The notes under the pieces are model-generated. The model was not told where the DNA came from. It searched no databases and saw only the letters and a program-made list of their open reading frames with translations. Both the position numbers and the translations under genes were made by a program. This document shows positions 15,060 to 22,478 of a DNA stretch of 35,083 nt, piece after piece (the first letter of the stretch is position 1; every line of letters starts with the position of its first letter). The stretch is taken from positions 1-35,083 of the forward strand of contig CAKOWE010000014.1 in NCBI GenBank assembly GCA_934122235.1. The letters run 5' to 3'. This stretch comes from an uncultured Clostridia bacterium (GTDB lineage Bacteria > Bacillota > Clostridia > TANB77 > CAG-508).

Positions 15060-15085
15060 ATGGCAGAAGTTATTTCTTCTGCCAT
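15060..15085. terminator. Perfect stem-loop after the glycosyltransferase gene
   Basis: A 10-bp perfect inverted repeat (ATGGCAGAAG / CTTCTGCCAT) with a 6-base loop between the GT2 gene and the P-loop gene. Neither strand has a proper T-tract, so termination would be weak; the hairpin lies 25 bases before the next start codon, like the one before rimP. Confidence 0.45.
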
Positions 15086-15117
15086 TGTAAAATTCTTAAG
15101 TTAAATTATTTTTAGAT

Positions 15118-16347
15118 TTACACAACTTCATTTATTTTAACATCTCTTACGTGATCTATTTTCTCCCATCTTGTATCTGGTTTTATTAATGATTTTATAT
15201 TTATTAATATCCAAGAACCCAAGAATATAGGATAGTACAACAATCCTTTTATCATTGGTTTTATTGGTCTTTTATCTAATGCTAAAATTAATATGGCAGT
15301 TGCTATAGGCATTAAGAAAGTAGCGCCTAAATATCTTGCATAATTCCATAGTAAAGCTGCTGTAGTCATTCCACTTGCTAAATATATTATTAAATTAACT
15401 GCTAATAATAAAAATGTTATAAGCATCATTGGTATTCCTAATATATATAAGAATCCGTCAAAATTCATTAATGTTCTATTTTCTTTTATTCCTCTTGCCA
15501 AGTCCTTTGTATATAACTTCATACATTGTAAATGTCCAACTGTCCATCTAGTTCTTTGCTTCCAAGATTGACTAAACTTAACTGGTTGCTCATCATATAC
15601 TATAGCATCTGTTGCCCAACCTAATTTTCTTCCTTTTGCTATATTTATTAATGAGTATTCTATATCCTCTGTAAGTGTTTTTGTGTTCCATCCGCCTTGT
15701 TGTTTTATAAGATCAAACTTAACCATAAATCCTGTACCATTTAATAATGGTGATAATCCTAAATTATATCTTGCTAAATGATAAAATCTATGCATTGTCC
15801 AATAGAAAATAGCATATCCTGCCGTAATCCAACTATCCGTAGGATTTTTTATATCTCTATATCCTTGAACAACTTCTTCACCTTGGCAAAGTTTTTTATT
15901 CATAGCTTCTGTAAAGTTTTCGTCTACTATATTATCTGCATCAAAAACAAACATTGCATCGTAATCTACGTTTTCTTCTATTTTTTTAGATAGAAACCAT
16001 TGTAGTGCATAACCTTTTGTTTTCTTTTCTTCGTCAAATCTTTCTAGTACAATAGCACCCGCATCTCTTGCAATTCTAGCTGTATTATCTGTACAGTTAT
16101 CTGCAATAACATATACATCTAGTAATTCTTTGGGATATTTTTGTTGCATTAAGCTATCTACTAAATTTTTTATAACATCTTCTTCATTATGAGCTGGTAT
16201 AACTGCCATGAATTTATGTTTTTTGTTTGTCAATAATGGTTTTTCTTTTAATTTGATAAGTGAGCACACGCTTACCATTATTTGATATACCCAAAATATT
16301 GTTATAATCCAAACTAATGCTTGTTGAAGCATATATAGATATTTCAT
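15118..16347 (-). CDS. Processive family 2 glycosyltransferase (membrane)
   Basis: 409 residues. One N-terminal membrane segment (about 8-30), a cytoplasmic GT-A domain and three to four C-terminal membrane segments (about 295-390). Catalytic elements are PAHNEE (51-56), ADNCTDNT (82-89), the metal-binding FDADN (135-139), TLTEDIE with TED at 226-228, and QRTRW (264-268), the QxxRW motif of processive synthases. Such enzymes make or export beta-linked polysaccharide (poly-GlcNAc, hyaluronan or cellulose-like) from a nucleotide sugar. No deacetylase or export partner is nearby, so the polymer is unknown. Its own promoter (16400-16428) is very good. RBS AGAGAGG. Confidence 0.85.
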   Translation of the reverse strand: MKYLYMLQQALVWIITIFWVYQIMVSVCSLIKLKEKPLLTNKKHKFMAVIPAHNEEDVIKNLVDSLMQQKYPKELLDVYVIADNCTDNTARIARDAGAIVLERFDEEKKTKGYALQWFLSKKIEENVDYDAMFVFDADNIVDENFTEAMNKKLCQGEEVVQGYRDIKNPTDSWITAGYAIFYWTMHRFYHLARYNLGLSPLLNGTGFMVKFDLIKQQGGWNTKTLTEDIEYSLINIAKGRKLGWATDAIVYDEQPVKFSQSWKQRTRWTVGHLQCMKLYTKDLARGIKENRTLMNFDGFLYILGIPMMLITFLLLAVNLIIYLASGMTTAALLWNYARYLGATFLMPIATAILILALDKRPIKPMIKGLLYYPIFLGSWILINIKSLIKPDTRWEKIDHVRDVKINEVV

Positions 16348-16399
16348 TAATTTTACCTCTCTTTATTTATTAGTATAGTATGATTTACATACACAGTAT

Positions 16400-16428
16400 A
16401 TTATACTATTATATCTGGCAAAATTCAA
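16400..16428 (-). promoter_or_regulatory. Predicted promoter of the glycosyltransferase gene
   Basis: TTGAAT (16423-16428), 17 bases, TATAAT (16400-16405) on the minus strand. The downstream leader contains the dyad GTATG-TAAAT-CATAC and outer AGTATA/TATACT arms (about 16372-16405), a possible operator or hairpin. Confidence 0.65.
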
Positions 16429-16475
16429 CACATTTTTTGCTATTTATTAATGTAATCAATTTATAATATATATTT

Positions 16476-18578
16476 TTATTCTTCTATGTCTTTTTTTGTT
16501 AAATTTATTCTTCCCTGTGAGTCTATTTCATATACTTTTACAGTTATCTCATCTCCAACATGTAATACATCTTCAACATGTTCTACTCTTTCTTTTGAAA
16601 TTTTTGAAATGTGTAATAAGCCTTCTTTTCCTCCGCCTACATCTACAAAAGCACCAAAAGGCATTATTTTTGTTACTTTTCCTGTATATATTCCATCTAC
16701 TTCAATGTCTCTAGCTATTTCTTCAACCATTTTTTGTGCTTTTTTTGCTCCCTCTGCATCTGATGAATAAATGCATACTTTTCCGTCTTCTTCTATGTCC
16801 ATTTTTACACCTGTTAGTGCTATTATTTTATTTATAACCTTTCCACCAGCACCTATAACATCTCTTATTTTTTCTGGATTTATATTCATTGTTAATATTT
16901 TTGGTGCATATTTTGATATTTCTTCTCTAGGTTTTGATATTTGTTTTAACATTATTTCATCTAAAATATATGCTCTTGCTTTTTTTGTTCTTGCAAATGC
17001 CTCTGCTATAATATCATATGACAACCCATCTACTTTTATATCTACTTGTATTGCTGTAATACCATTTTTTGTTCCACCGACTTTAAAATCCATATCTCCG
17101 AAAAAATCTTCTAATCCTTGGATATCTGTTAGCATAACATATTTTGTATCATCATCTGGATCTGTTACCAATCCTGTTGATATTCCTGCTACTGGATTTT
17201 TTATTGGAACACCAGCATCCATCAAAGCTAACGTACTACCACATATACTTGCTTGTGATGTTGAACCATTTGAACTCAACACTTCTGATACAACTCTTAT
17301 TGTATAAGGAAATTCATCTTGTGAAGGTATTACTGGCACTAAAGCTCTTTCTGCTAAAGCTCCATGTCCTATTTCTCTTCTTCCTGGTCCTCTTGAAGGT
17401 TTTGCTTCTCCAACACTATATCCTGGGAAGTTATAATGGTGAATGTATTTTTTTGATTCTTCTTCATCTAATCCATCTAATATTTGTTCTTCACTAGCCA
17501 TTCCTAAAGTTGCAACTGATAATACTTGAGTTTGTCCTCTTGTAAACAATGCACTACCATGTGCTCTAGGCAACAATCCTACTTCACAAGATAATGGTCT
17601 TATTTCATCTAAGGCTCTTCCGTCTGGTCTTTTATGCTCTTTATATATCATTTCTCTTACACACTTTTTCTCTAATTTGTACACACTGTCAGCAATGTCT
17701 TGTTTTCTTTCTTCTGCTACTTCTGCTCCATATTTTTCTGAAACATATACAGTTATATCTTCTGTTATTTTGTCTATATTAGCATCTCTTACTTCTTTAT
17801 CTACTGCTTGTACATCACTATACATTCTTTCTTTAAAATTTTCTTCTATTTCTTTATAAAATTCTTCATCTACTCCAAAAGATTTATATTCAAATTTTGG
17901 TTTTCCTATTTCTGCTTTTATATTTGATATAAATTCACAAATTCTTTTTATTTCTACGTGAGCTTCCTTTATTGCTTCTAGCATAATTTCATCTGGTATT
18001 TCATCGGCTCCCGCTTCTATCATTGCAATTTTTTCCTTAGTTCCTGCAACTGTTAATGTTAATCTACTTTTTTCTCTTTGTTCTAATGTTGGATTTATAA
18101 CTATTTTGTCATCAACATATCCTACTGCAACAGAACCTGTTGGTCCTCCAAAAGGTATGTCTGATATTGAAAGTGCTGCTGATGAACCTATCATAGCACA
18201 AATTTCTGGTGAATTATCTTGCTCAACAGATAAAACTAATGCTTCTACGCAAACATCATTTCTGAAATCTTTTGGAAATAACGGACGTATTGGTCTGTCT
18301 ATTACCCTTGACACTAATATTGCTTTATCCGTAGGTTTCCCTTCTCTTTTTGTAAAACTTCCTGGTATTTTACCAACAGCATATAATCTTTCTTGATAAT
18401 CAACTGATAATGGGAAAAAGTCTATTCCTTCTTTTGGCTCCTTTGATGCTGTAACGTTTACTAAAACTTCTGTGTCTCCATATTTTACAAGTACACTTCC
18501 ATTAGCTAATCCAGCCATTTTTCCTGTTTCTATTGTTAAAGTTCTTCCTGCTAACTCCATTGAATAAGTTTTAAACAT
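16476..18578 (-). CDS. pnp: Polyribonucleotide nucleotidyltransferase (PNPase)
   Basis: 700 residues, full length. Order: RNase PH domain 1 (about 10-140), helical linker (about 145-240), RNase PH domain 2 (about 320-460, with GHGALAERALVPVIP and the acidic DIQGLEDFFGDMDFKVGGT), KH (about 555-615, IRDVIGAGGKVINKI) and S1 (about 620-690, GIYTGKVTKIMPFGAFVDV). PNPase is a phosphorolytic 3'-5' exoribonuclease of the RNA degradosome. The RBS TAGGAGG is 6-7 bases before the ATG. It lies downstream of rpsO, as in many bacteria. A long imperfect inverted repeat lies between the two genes (18605-18712), which recalls the RNase III site used for pnp autoregulation in Escherichia coli. Confidence 0.97.
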   Translation of the reverse strand: MFKTYSMELAGRTLTIETGKMAGLANGSVLVKYGDTEVLVNVTASKEPKEGIDFFPLSVDYQERLYAVGKIPGSFTKREGKPTDKAILVSRVIDRPIRPLFPKDFRNDVCVEALVLSVEQDNSPEICAMIGSSAALSISDIPFGGPTGSVAVGYVDDKIVINPTLEQREKSRLTLTVAGTKEKIAMIEAGADEIPDEIMLEAIKEAHVEIKRICEFISNIKAEIGKPKFEYKSFGVDEEFYKEIEENFKERMYSDVQAVDKEVRDANIDKITEDITVYVSEKYGAEVAEERKQDIADSVYKLEKKCVREMIYKEHKRPDGRALDEIRPLSCEVGLLPRAHGSALFTRGQTQVLSVATLGMASEEQILDGLDEEESKKYIHHYNFPGYSVGEAKPSRGPGRREIGHGALAERALVPVIPSQDEFPYTIRVVSEVLSSNGSTSQASICGSTLALMDAGVPIKNPVAGISTGLVTDPDDDTKYVMLTDIQGLEDFFGDMDFKVGGTKNGITAIQVDIKVDGLSYDIIAEAFARTKKARAYILDEIMLKQISKPREEISKYAPKILTMNINPEKIRDVIGAGGKVINKIIALTGVKMDIEEDGKVCIYSSDAEGAKKAQKMVEEIARDIEVDGIYTGKVTKIMPFGAFVDVGGGKEGLLHISKISKERVEHVEDVLHVGDEITVKVYEIDSQGRINLTKKDIEE

Positions 18579-18604
18579 AAAAATTCCTCCTAAATTTATT
18601 TTAC

Positions 18605-18712
18605 TTGGAACTGCTTTTATTAGATAGAATCACTTACGGAAGAACTCATTATAATAAATATTATATAACAAATTTTTTCGTAAGCAATCACATCTAATTA
18701 ATAGCCTTCCAA
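18605..18712 (-). repeat. Long imperfect inverted repeat in the rpsO-pnp intergenic region
   Basis: Read leftward, the arms pair as TTGGAA/TTCCAA, ATTAGAT/ATCTAAT and CTTACG/CGTAAG, with G-U-rich pairing between the blocks and a loop of about 40 bases. The whole dyad covers about 108 bases just upstream of the pnp RBS. Such a long double-stranded leader would be a good RNase III substrate. Confidence 0.6.
18660..18687 (-). promoter_or_regulatory. Possible pnp promoter inside the inverted repeat
   Basis: On the minus strand TTGCTT (18682-18687) is 16 bases from TATAAT (18660-18665), in the arm and loop of the 108-bp dyad. If used, only the second arm would be transcribed and the long hairpin would exist only on read-through RNA from rpsO. 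The -35 is weak. Confidence 0.35.
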
Positions 18713-18768
18713 TTTATTAACACATATATAATTTCTATAATAGAAACTACTTTCCCATTATAGAACAT

Positions 18769-18790
18769 AAGGGCACATTGCAATGCGCCC
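18769..18790. terminator. Stem-loop downstream of rpsO
   Basis: AGGGCACATTG / CAATGCGCCCT pairs with almost no loop and one mismatch (a G-U pair on the leftward RNA). The T7 run lies on the right side (18792-18798), so the U-tract serves a rightward transcript, while on the leftward rpsO RNA a run of A precedes the stem. It probably acts as a partial rpsO terminator or processing stem. Confidence 0.45.
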
Positions 18791-18797
18791 TCTTTTT

Positions 18798-19061
18798 TTA
18801 TTTTCTTAAATTTAATTTTTCAACTATTTCTCTATATTTATTTACATCTTTTTTAGCTAAGTAATTTAATAAATTTCTTCTTTTTCCAACCATTTGTAAT
18901 AATCCACGTCTTGAATGATTGTCTTTTTTATGAACTTTTAAATGCTCTGTTAACTCATTAATTCTTTCTGTTAATAAAGCTATTTGTACTTCTGATGAAC
19001 CTGTGTCATTCTCTTCTCTTTTGAATTGATTAATAATTTCTTGTTTTCTTTCCTTTGTCAT
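18798..19061 (-). CDS. rpsO: 30S ribosomal protein S15
   Basis: 87 residues, full length. Typical sequence TGSSEVQIALLTERINELTEHLK, then HKKDNHSRRGLLQMVGKRRNLLNYL. S15 binds the three-way junction of helices 20-22 in 16S rRNA early in 30S assembly. The RBS is AGGAGG, 8 bases before the ATG. The promoter at 19153-19181 gives an 85-base leader that can fold around a CCTTA/TAAGG stem, consistent with autoregulation known for S15 in several bacteria. Confidence 0.96.
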   Translation of the reverse strand: MTKERKQEIINQFKREENDTGSSEVQIALLTERINELTEHLKVHKKDNHSRRGLLQMVGKRRNLLNYLAKKDVNKYREIVEKLNLRK

Positions 19062-19089
19062 TTTTAATTCCTCCTATTAATTTTATATG

Positions 19090-19136
19090 CCTTAAACTGA
19101 ACATAAGTCGGATGTTTCTTTATGCTAAGTATAAGG
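19090..19136 (-). promoter_or_regulatory. Structured rpsO leader, possible S15 autoregulatory site
   Basis: On the leftward RNA a closing stem CCTTA/TAAGG encloses an AACAT/ATGTT hairpin with a 7-base loop and about 14 unpaired bases on the 5' side. S15 leaders in Gram-positive bacteria often mimic the rRNA junction bound by S15; the similarity here is in arrangement only. Confidence 0.35.
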
Positions 19137-19152
19137 TAATTTTTACTTAATT

Positions 19153-19181
19153 ATTTTACTACATATTTTAAAGTTTGGCAA
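19153..19181 (-). promoter_or_regulatory. Predicted rpsO promoter
   Basis: TTGCCA (19176-19181), 17 bases, TAAAAT (19153-19158) on the minus strand; both hexamers are 5 of 6 to consensus. Confidence 0.65.
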
Positions 19182-19279
19182 GGATTTTGTTAGAAAATTT
19201 TCATTTTTATCTTTTGGTTACATTTTACCAATACGTTAAAACATATCATTTTTAGTCGTTTTTTGCACTTTTTTATATA

Positions 19280-19308
19280 TTGACATTCATAAATTTTTGG
19301 ATTAAACT
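19280..19308 (+). promoter_or_regulatory. Predicted agrA-agrC promoter
   Basis: A perfect TTGACA (19280-19285), 17 bases, TAAACT (19303-19308). A second consensus TATAAT lies at 19316-19321 without a well-placed -35. RNA from either would start about 40 bases before agrA. Confidence 0.55.
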
Positions 19309-19365
19309 TTCTTTATATAATATACTGTTACTTTTTATGTACTCTTGTCTTACGGAGGATAAAAT

Positions 19366-20103
19366 ATGTTAAATTTTGCAATATGCGATGATAATTTTAA
19401 CATTTTAAGTAAAATTTCAAAAATGCTAGAATCCATATTTATAAATAATAACTTAGATGGAAAAATAGTTTTTACAGCAACTGATCCAAACAGCATTTTA
19501 AAATATTCAAAAGAAAATAATATAGATGTATATATACTAGATATAGATTTGAAATCTAATATGTCAGGATTAGATTTAGCTTCTCAAATAAGATTAAATA
19601 ATAAAACCGTATATTTAATTTTTACAACAGCTCATTTAGAGTATATTATGCTAGCATATAAATTTAAAACTTTTGATTATTTAGCTAAACCTATTACTTT
19701 AGAAAGGCTGGAAGAAACTATTATACGTCTGTATGATGATGCCAAGTGTAACACGAAAAAGAAATATATTAATATCGGAACTTCTTCTAATATTATTAAT
19801 GAAAATGATATATATTGCATAAAGAAACAAGGTATGAAATTGATTTATTGTACAAAAGGTAAATCGTACGAAACATACAGTTCTTTTAACAAAATTGAAA
19901 ATTGTCTGCCAGAAAACTTTGTTAGATGTCACAAATCTTATATTGCAAATATTAATAAAATTTCCAATATAAATTCAAATAGTAATACAATACAATTTGA
20001 TAATTTAACAACGTGCTCGATTGGTCCAAAATATAAATTAAATTTAATGGAGGTTTTAAACAATGGAAACTTTACAAATAATTTGGAACACAATAACAAC
20101 TGA
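19366..20103 (+). CDS. agrA: AgrA-like LytTR response regulator
   Basis: 245 residues. Receiver domain 1-120 with acidic pocket D8-D9 (AICDDN), phosphoacceptor D59 (YILDID), FTTAH (86-90) and the conserved K in YLAKPI. The LytTR DNA-binding domain fills about 135-235, with FVRCHKSYIANINKI typical of AgrA/ComE. It would be phosphorylated by the AgrC-like kinase encoded next and activate the agrB-agrD promoter. The RBS GGAGG is 8 bases before the ATG. It overlaps agrC by 41 bases in another frame, so the two are translationally coupled. Confidence 0.9.
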   Translation: MLNFAICDDNFNILSKISKMLESIFINNNLDGKIVFTATDPNSILKYSKENNIDVYILDIDLKSNMSGLDLASQIRLNNKTVYLIFTTAHLEYIMLAYKFKTFDYLAKPITLERLEETIIRLYDDAKCNTKKKYINIGTSSNIINENDIYCIKKQGMKLIYCTKGKSYETYSSFNKIENCLPENFVRCHKSYIANINKISNINSNSNTIQFDNLTTCSIGPKYKLNLMEVLNNGNFTNNLEHNNN

Positions 20104-21409
20104 AAATGAAGGATTAATAAAAATTATTAACATTCCTTTAACTTTTATAGAAGCATATGTTACGATGTTATTATTAACAACTATCTTAAATATTACAGCT
20201 ACTAAGAAACAAAAATTAATTTATGTAACATTATTAGCTACAACTTCTTCTTTAACCCAATTTATGTTGCCCGTTTCTTATAATTCTTTTGTAAATGTTG
20301 TATTAGCACTGATTATTATACATCTTGTATTTAAATTAAGTTTTTTAAAATCTATTATCGCACTAACTACACCTTATGTTACAATAGTTATATTAGGTTC
20401 GCTATTAATAAATTTATATATGATTATTTTAAATATCACAGCCTATCAAGCCAACATAATACCAATATATAGATTATCTTTTTCATTAATACTTTATTCA
20501 CTATTATTTATATTTTCTAAATTATTTAAGCATTTTAATTTTAATATAACTTTAGCAAACAGTTTAGAAAAGGAAACAACTAAAACATTATTAATTAACT
20601 TTATACTTGGAATTTTAGCTATAACGATTCAATCTTATATCGCAACATTTTATAGTAACTGTTTATCTCCTGCATTAACATTATTTAATTTAGCTATATT
20701 ATTTTTATATTTTGGTATAAGTTTTTATAGTCTTTCTAGAACAAGTAAACTAGAAGAAACTACTAGAGATTTAGAAGGAGAAAAATTAGTAAATAAAAGT
20801 TTAACTATTTTACATGATAATATTAGAGCTTTTAAACATGATTTTAATAATATTGTTCAAGCAATTGGTGGATATATTACAACAAACGATATGGAAGGAT
20901 TAAAAAGTTATTACTCTCAGCTTTTAGATGATTGTCAAAGAGTTAACAATTTAACAACTTTAAGTCCTGAAGTTATAAATAATCCTGCAATATATAGTAT
21001 TCTAGCTTCAAAATATTATAAAGCAGATGAATTAGGCATAAAAATAAATTTAGAAATATTCTTAGACTTAAATACTTTAAAAATTAAAATTTATGAACTT
21101 ACTAGAATTTTAGGTATTCTTTTAGATAATGCTATTGAGGCAACTTTAGATTGTAGTGAAAAAGTTATTAATGTAATTATGAGAAAAGATGATACTCACC
21201 ATAGGCAATTAATAATTATAGAAAACTCATATTCAAATAAAAATATTAATTTAGACAAAATATTCGAAAAATCTTATTCTACAAAGCCTAATAATACTGG
21301 TCTTGGATTATGGGAAGTAAGACAAATTTTAAAGAAAAACAATAATTTAAATTTATATACAACTAAAGATGATAAATTCTTTAAGCAACAATTAGAAATA
21401 TATATTTAA
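20063..21409 (+). CDS. agrC: AgrC-like sensor histidine kinase (GHKL type)
   Basis: 448 residues. The first 230 hold six to seven hydrophobic segments, the peptide-sensing membrane part. The cytoplasmic part has a dimerisation helix with phosphoacceptor H259 (RAFKHDFNN), an N-box LLDNAIEA (354-361) and a G-box NTGLGLW (411-417), as in AgrC and CitA-like GHKL kinases. The start ATG follows GGAGG by 9 bases inside the end of agrA. The expected ligand is the cyclic peptide from the agrD gene, which lies in the opposite direction just downstream. Confidence 0.9.
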   Translation: METLQIIWNTITTENEGLIKIINIPLTFIEAYVTMLLLTTILNITATKKQKLIYVTLLATTSSLTQFMLPVSYNSFVNVVLALIIIHLVFKLSFLKSIIALTTPYVTIVILGSLLINLYMIILNITAYQANIIPIYRLSFSLILYSLLFIFSKLFKHFNFNITLANSLEKETTKTLLINFILGILAITIQSYIATFYSNCLSPALTLFNLAILFLYFGISFYSLSRTSKLEETTRDLEGEKLVNKSLTILHDNIRAFKHDFNNIVQAIGGYITTNDMEGLKSYYSQLLDDCQRVNNLTTLSPEVINNPAIYSILASKYYKADELGIKINLEIFLDLNTLKIKIYELTRILGILLDNAIEATLDCSEKVINVIMRKDDTHHRQLIIIENSYSNKNINLDKIFEKSYSTKPNNTGLGLWEVRQILKKNNNLNLYTTKDDKFFKQQLEIYI

Positions 21410-21447
21410 TAAAAATGAGGCATGTTATTACATACCTCATTTTTATT
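21408..21447. terminator. Bidirectional terminator between agrC and agrD
   Basis: AATAAAAATGAGG / CCTCATTTTTATT forms a 13-bp stem, extended by ATG/CAT past one mismatch, around a short loop. Each arm supplies a T-rich tail to one direction, so it can stop both the agrA-agrC and agrB-agrD transcripts. Confidence 0.8.
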
Positions 21448-21460
21448 ATGTATGTTTAAA

Positions 21461-21580
21461 TTAGTCTTTTTTTACTAAACTTGCAGGCATTTTTGGTTGA
21501 TGCATAAAGAAGAAAATTGCACAAGCACTATTTGTTGATTTTGCATATTTTTCTGCAACCTTTGCTAAAAATTTTAACAT
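21461..21580 (-). CDS. agrD: AgrD-like cyclic autoinducer peptide precursor
   Basis: 39 residues from the ATG at 21580, which has AGAGGGGG 8 bases upstream. Three parts are seen: an amphipathic N-terminal leader (MLKFLAKVAEKYAKS), the core around NSACAIFFFM with the single cysteine (residue 20), and a C-terminal recognition tail HQPKMPASLVKKD. Family knowledge: AgrB cuts the tail and joins the cysteine thiol to the new C-terminus as a thiolactone; known rings have five residues, which here would be CAIFF, but the exact ends are uncertain because FFFM offers several cut sites. It follows agrB by 67 bases on the same strand. Confidence 0.9.
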   Translation of the reverse strand: MLKFLAKVAEKYAKSTNSACAIFFFMHQPKMPASLVKKD

Positions 21581-21647
21581 ATAAATTCCCCCTCTTTTGT
21601 ATTTATATATAATAACAATGTTTACCGGCAAAACACTGTTTATTATC

Positions 21648-22277
21648 TTATGTTTTTTGTAATTCATTTTTGTAATACTCTTCATATCCATATTTGTTTT
21701 TAGTAAGTATATATATTAGTCTAGTTATTGCTAATGTTTGGATTAATACTCCAAATATTAACATATTTGATATAGTTGAATTTGTTATAAATAAGCTAGG
21801 TATTAATGTAAATGTCATTGTTATATACGACATTAGTTTTTTAAAGTTTCTTGTTTTTTGATTTATTATTGGAACATTTTCTGTATCTGCAGGAGCATAA
21901 AGTTTTATCATAATCATACTAAATGTCCATACTGACAAAACTACTAATTGTTTTACCATAATCGGCTCTAAAATAATCAATTTACTTAACATTACATTTC
22001 CACAATAAAACAATGTAGTTCCAAGAATACACCCAATATGTGTTTTTAAATGAAAACCTCCTGAAAAAGTTCTATATGGTATTATTATTAAAAATGATAT
22101 TATAGACAATTTTAAAATTCCTAAAGAATAAGCAATAAGTAACATTATAAATGTTTTAGGTATTTCCCCTATTACTAGTTGTAATCCATAATTTATTACC
22201 TCTGCTCTTTCGTCTGTTATTTCCGGCATATTTTTTCTAATTTTACCGGTTAACCAATTGCAAATTTTTTCTATCAT
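21648..22277 (-). CDS. agrB: AgrB-like peptide-processing membrane protease
   Basis: 209 residues, normal length. Catalytic pair H76 and C83 in YRTFSGGFHLKTHIGC, seven residues apart as in Staphylococcus AgrB. Four to six membrane segments follow. AgrB is a cysteine endopeptidase in the cytoplasmic membrane that cleaves the AgrD C-terminal tail and forms the ring. The start ATG has AGGTGATG upstream. The promoter region has an extended -10 but no -35, as expected of a gene needing activation by AgrA. Confidence 0.92.
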   Translation of the reverse strand: MIEKICNWLTGKIRKNMPEITDERAEVINYGLQLVIGEIPKTFIMLLIAYSLGILKLSIISFLIIIPYRTFSGGFHLKTHIGCILGTTLFYCGNVMLSKLIILEPIMVKQLVVLSVWTFSMIMIKLYAPADTENVPIINQKTRNFKKLMSYITMTFTLIPSLFITNSTISNMLIFGVLIQTLAITRLIYILTKNKYGYEEYYKNELQKT

Positions 22278-22307
22278 TTACATCACCTTTTCTTTTGTTA
22301 AGTTAAT

Positions 22308-22316
22308 TTTATAGCA
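22308..22316 (-). promoter_or_regulatory. Possible activator-dependent promoter of agrB-agrD (extended -10)
   Basis: TGCTATAAA on the minus strand (-10 at 22308-22313) lies about 30 bases before the agrB start. No -35-like hexamer stands 16-18 bases upstream, where the DNA is a run of A and T. That fits an AgrA-activated promoter, but I could not identify convincing AgrA boxes. Confidence 0.35.
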
Positions 22317-22352
22317 TGTTTTTAATTTTTTATTTTTTTTATACATATAGCA

Positions 22353-22401
22353 CAAAAGCATATATGAAAAATATAAAATTTGTTTTTCATATATGCTTTT
22401 G
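22353..22401. terminator. 19-bp perfect inverted repeat between the WG gene and agrB
   Basis: CAAAAGCATATATGAAAAA and its exact complement (22383-22401) flank an 11-base loop. TTTTG ends the stem on either strand, and the rightward reading continues TTTTC. It lies upstream of the agrB promoter and insulates it from the WG-protein gene; it may also be an operator, since there is already a terminator at 22435-22467. Confidence 0.5.
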
Positions 22402-22434
22402 TTTTCTTCATAAAATTTACATAACTAAAAAAAT

Positions 22435-22467
22435 AAAAGGTATTACTCATATTGAGTAGTACCTTTT
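22435..22467 (-). terminator. Terminator of the WG-repeat gene
   Basis: AAAAGGTA-T-TACTCA / TGAGTA-G-TACCTTTT with a 3-base loop and one internal mismatch. On the leftward RNA the stem is followed by ATTTTTTTAG, a good U-tract, 12 bases after the stop codon. Confidence 0.8.
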
Positions 22468-22478
22468 ATTTAATACTA

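Larger units (their letters stand above)
19062..19365. other. 304-bp divergent regulatory region between rpsO and agrA
   Basis: It holds the leftward rpsO promoter and its structured leader, and the rightward agrA promoter (TTGACA). Bases 19185-19270 show no gene or clear signal. Confidence 0.55.

Noticed and set aside
21581..21691. Longer AgrD precursor starting at 21691
   Set aside because: The extension overlaps the end of agrB and lacks AgrD features; the ATG at 21580 has a strong RBS and gives the normal length.
22353..22401. 19-bp inverted repeat as terminal repeats of an insertion element
   Set aside because: Only 11 bases lie between the arms and no transposase or target duplication is present; a hairpin is the simpler reading.
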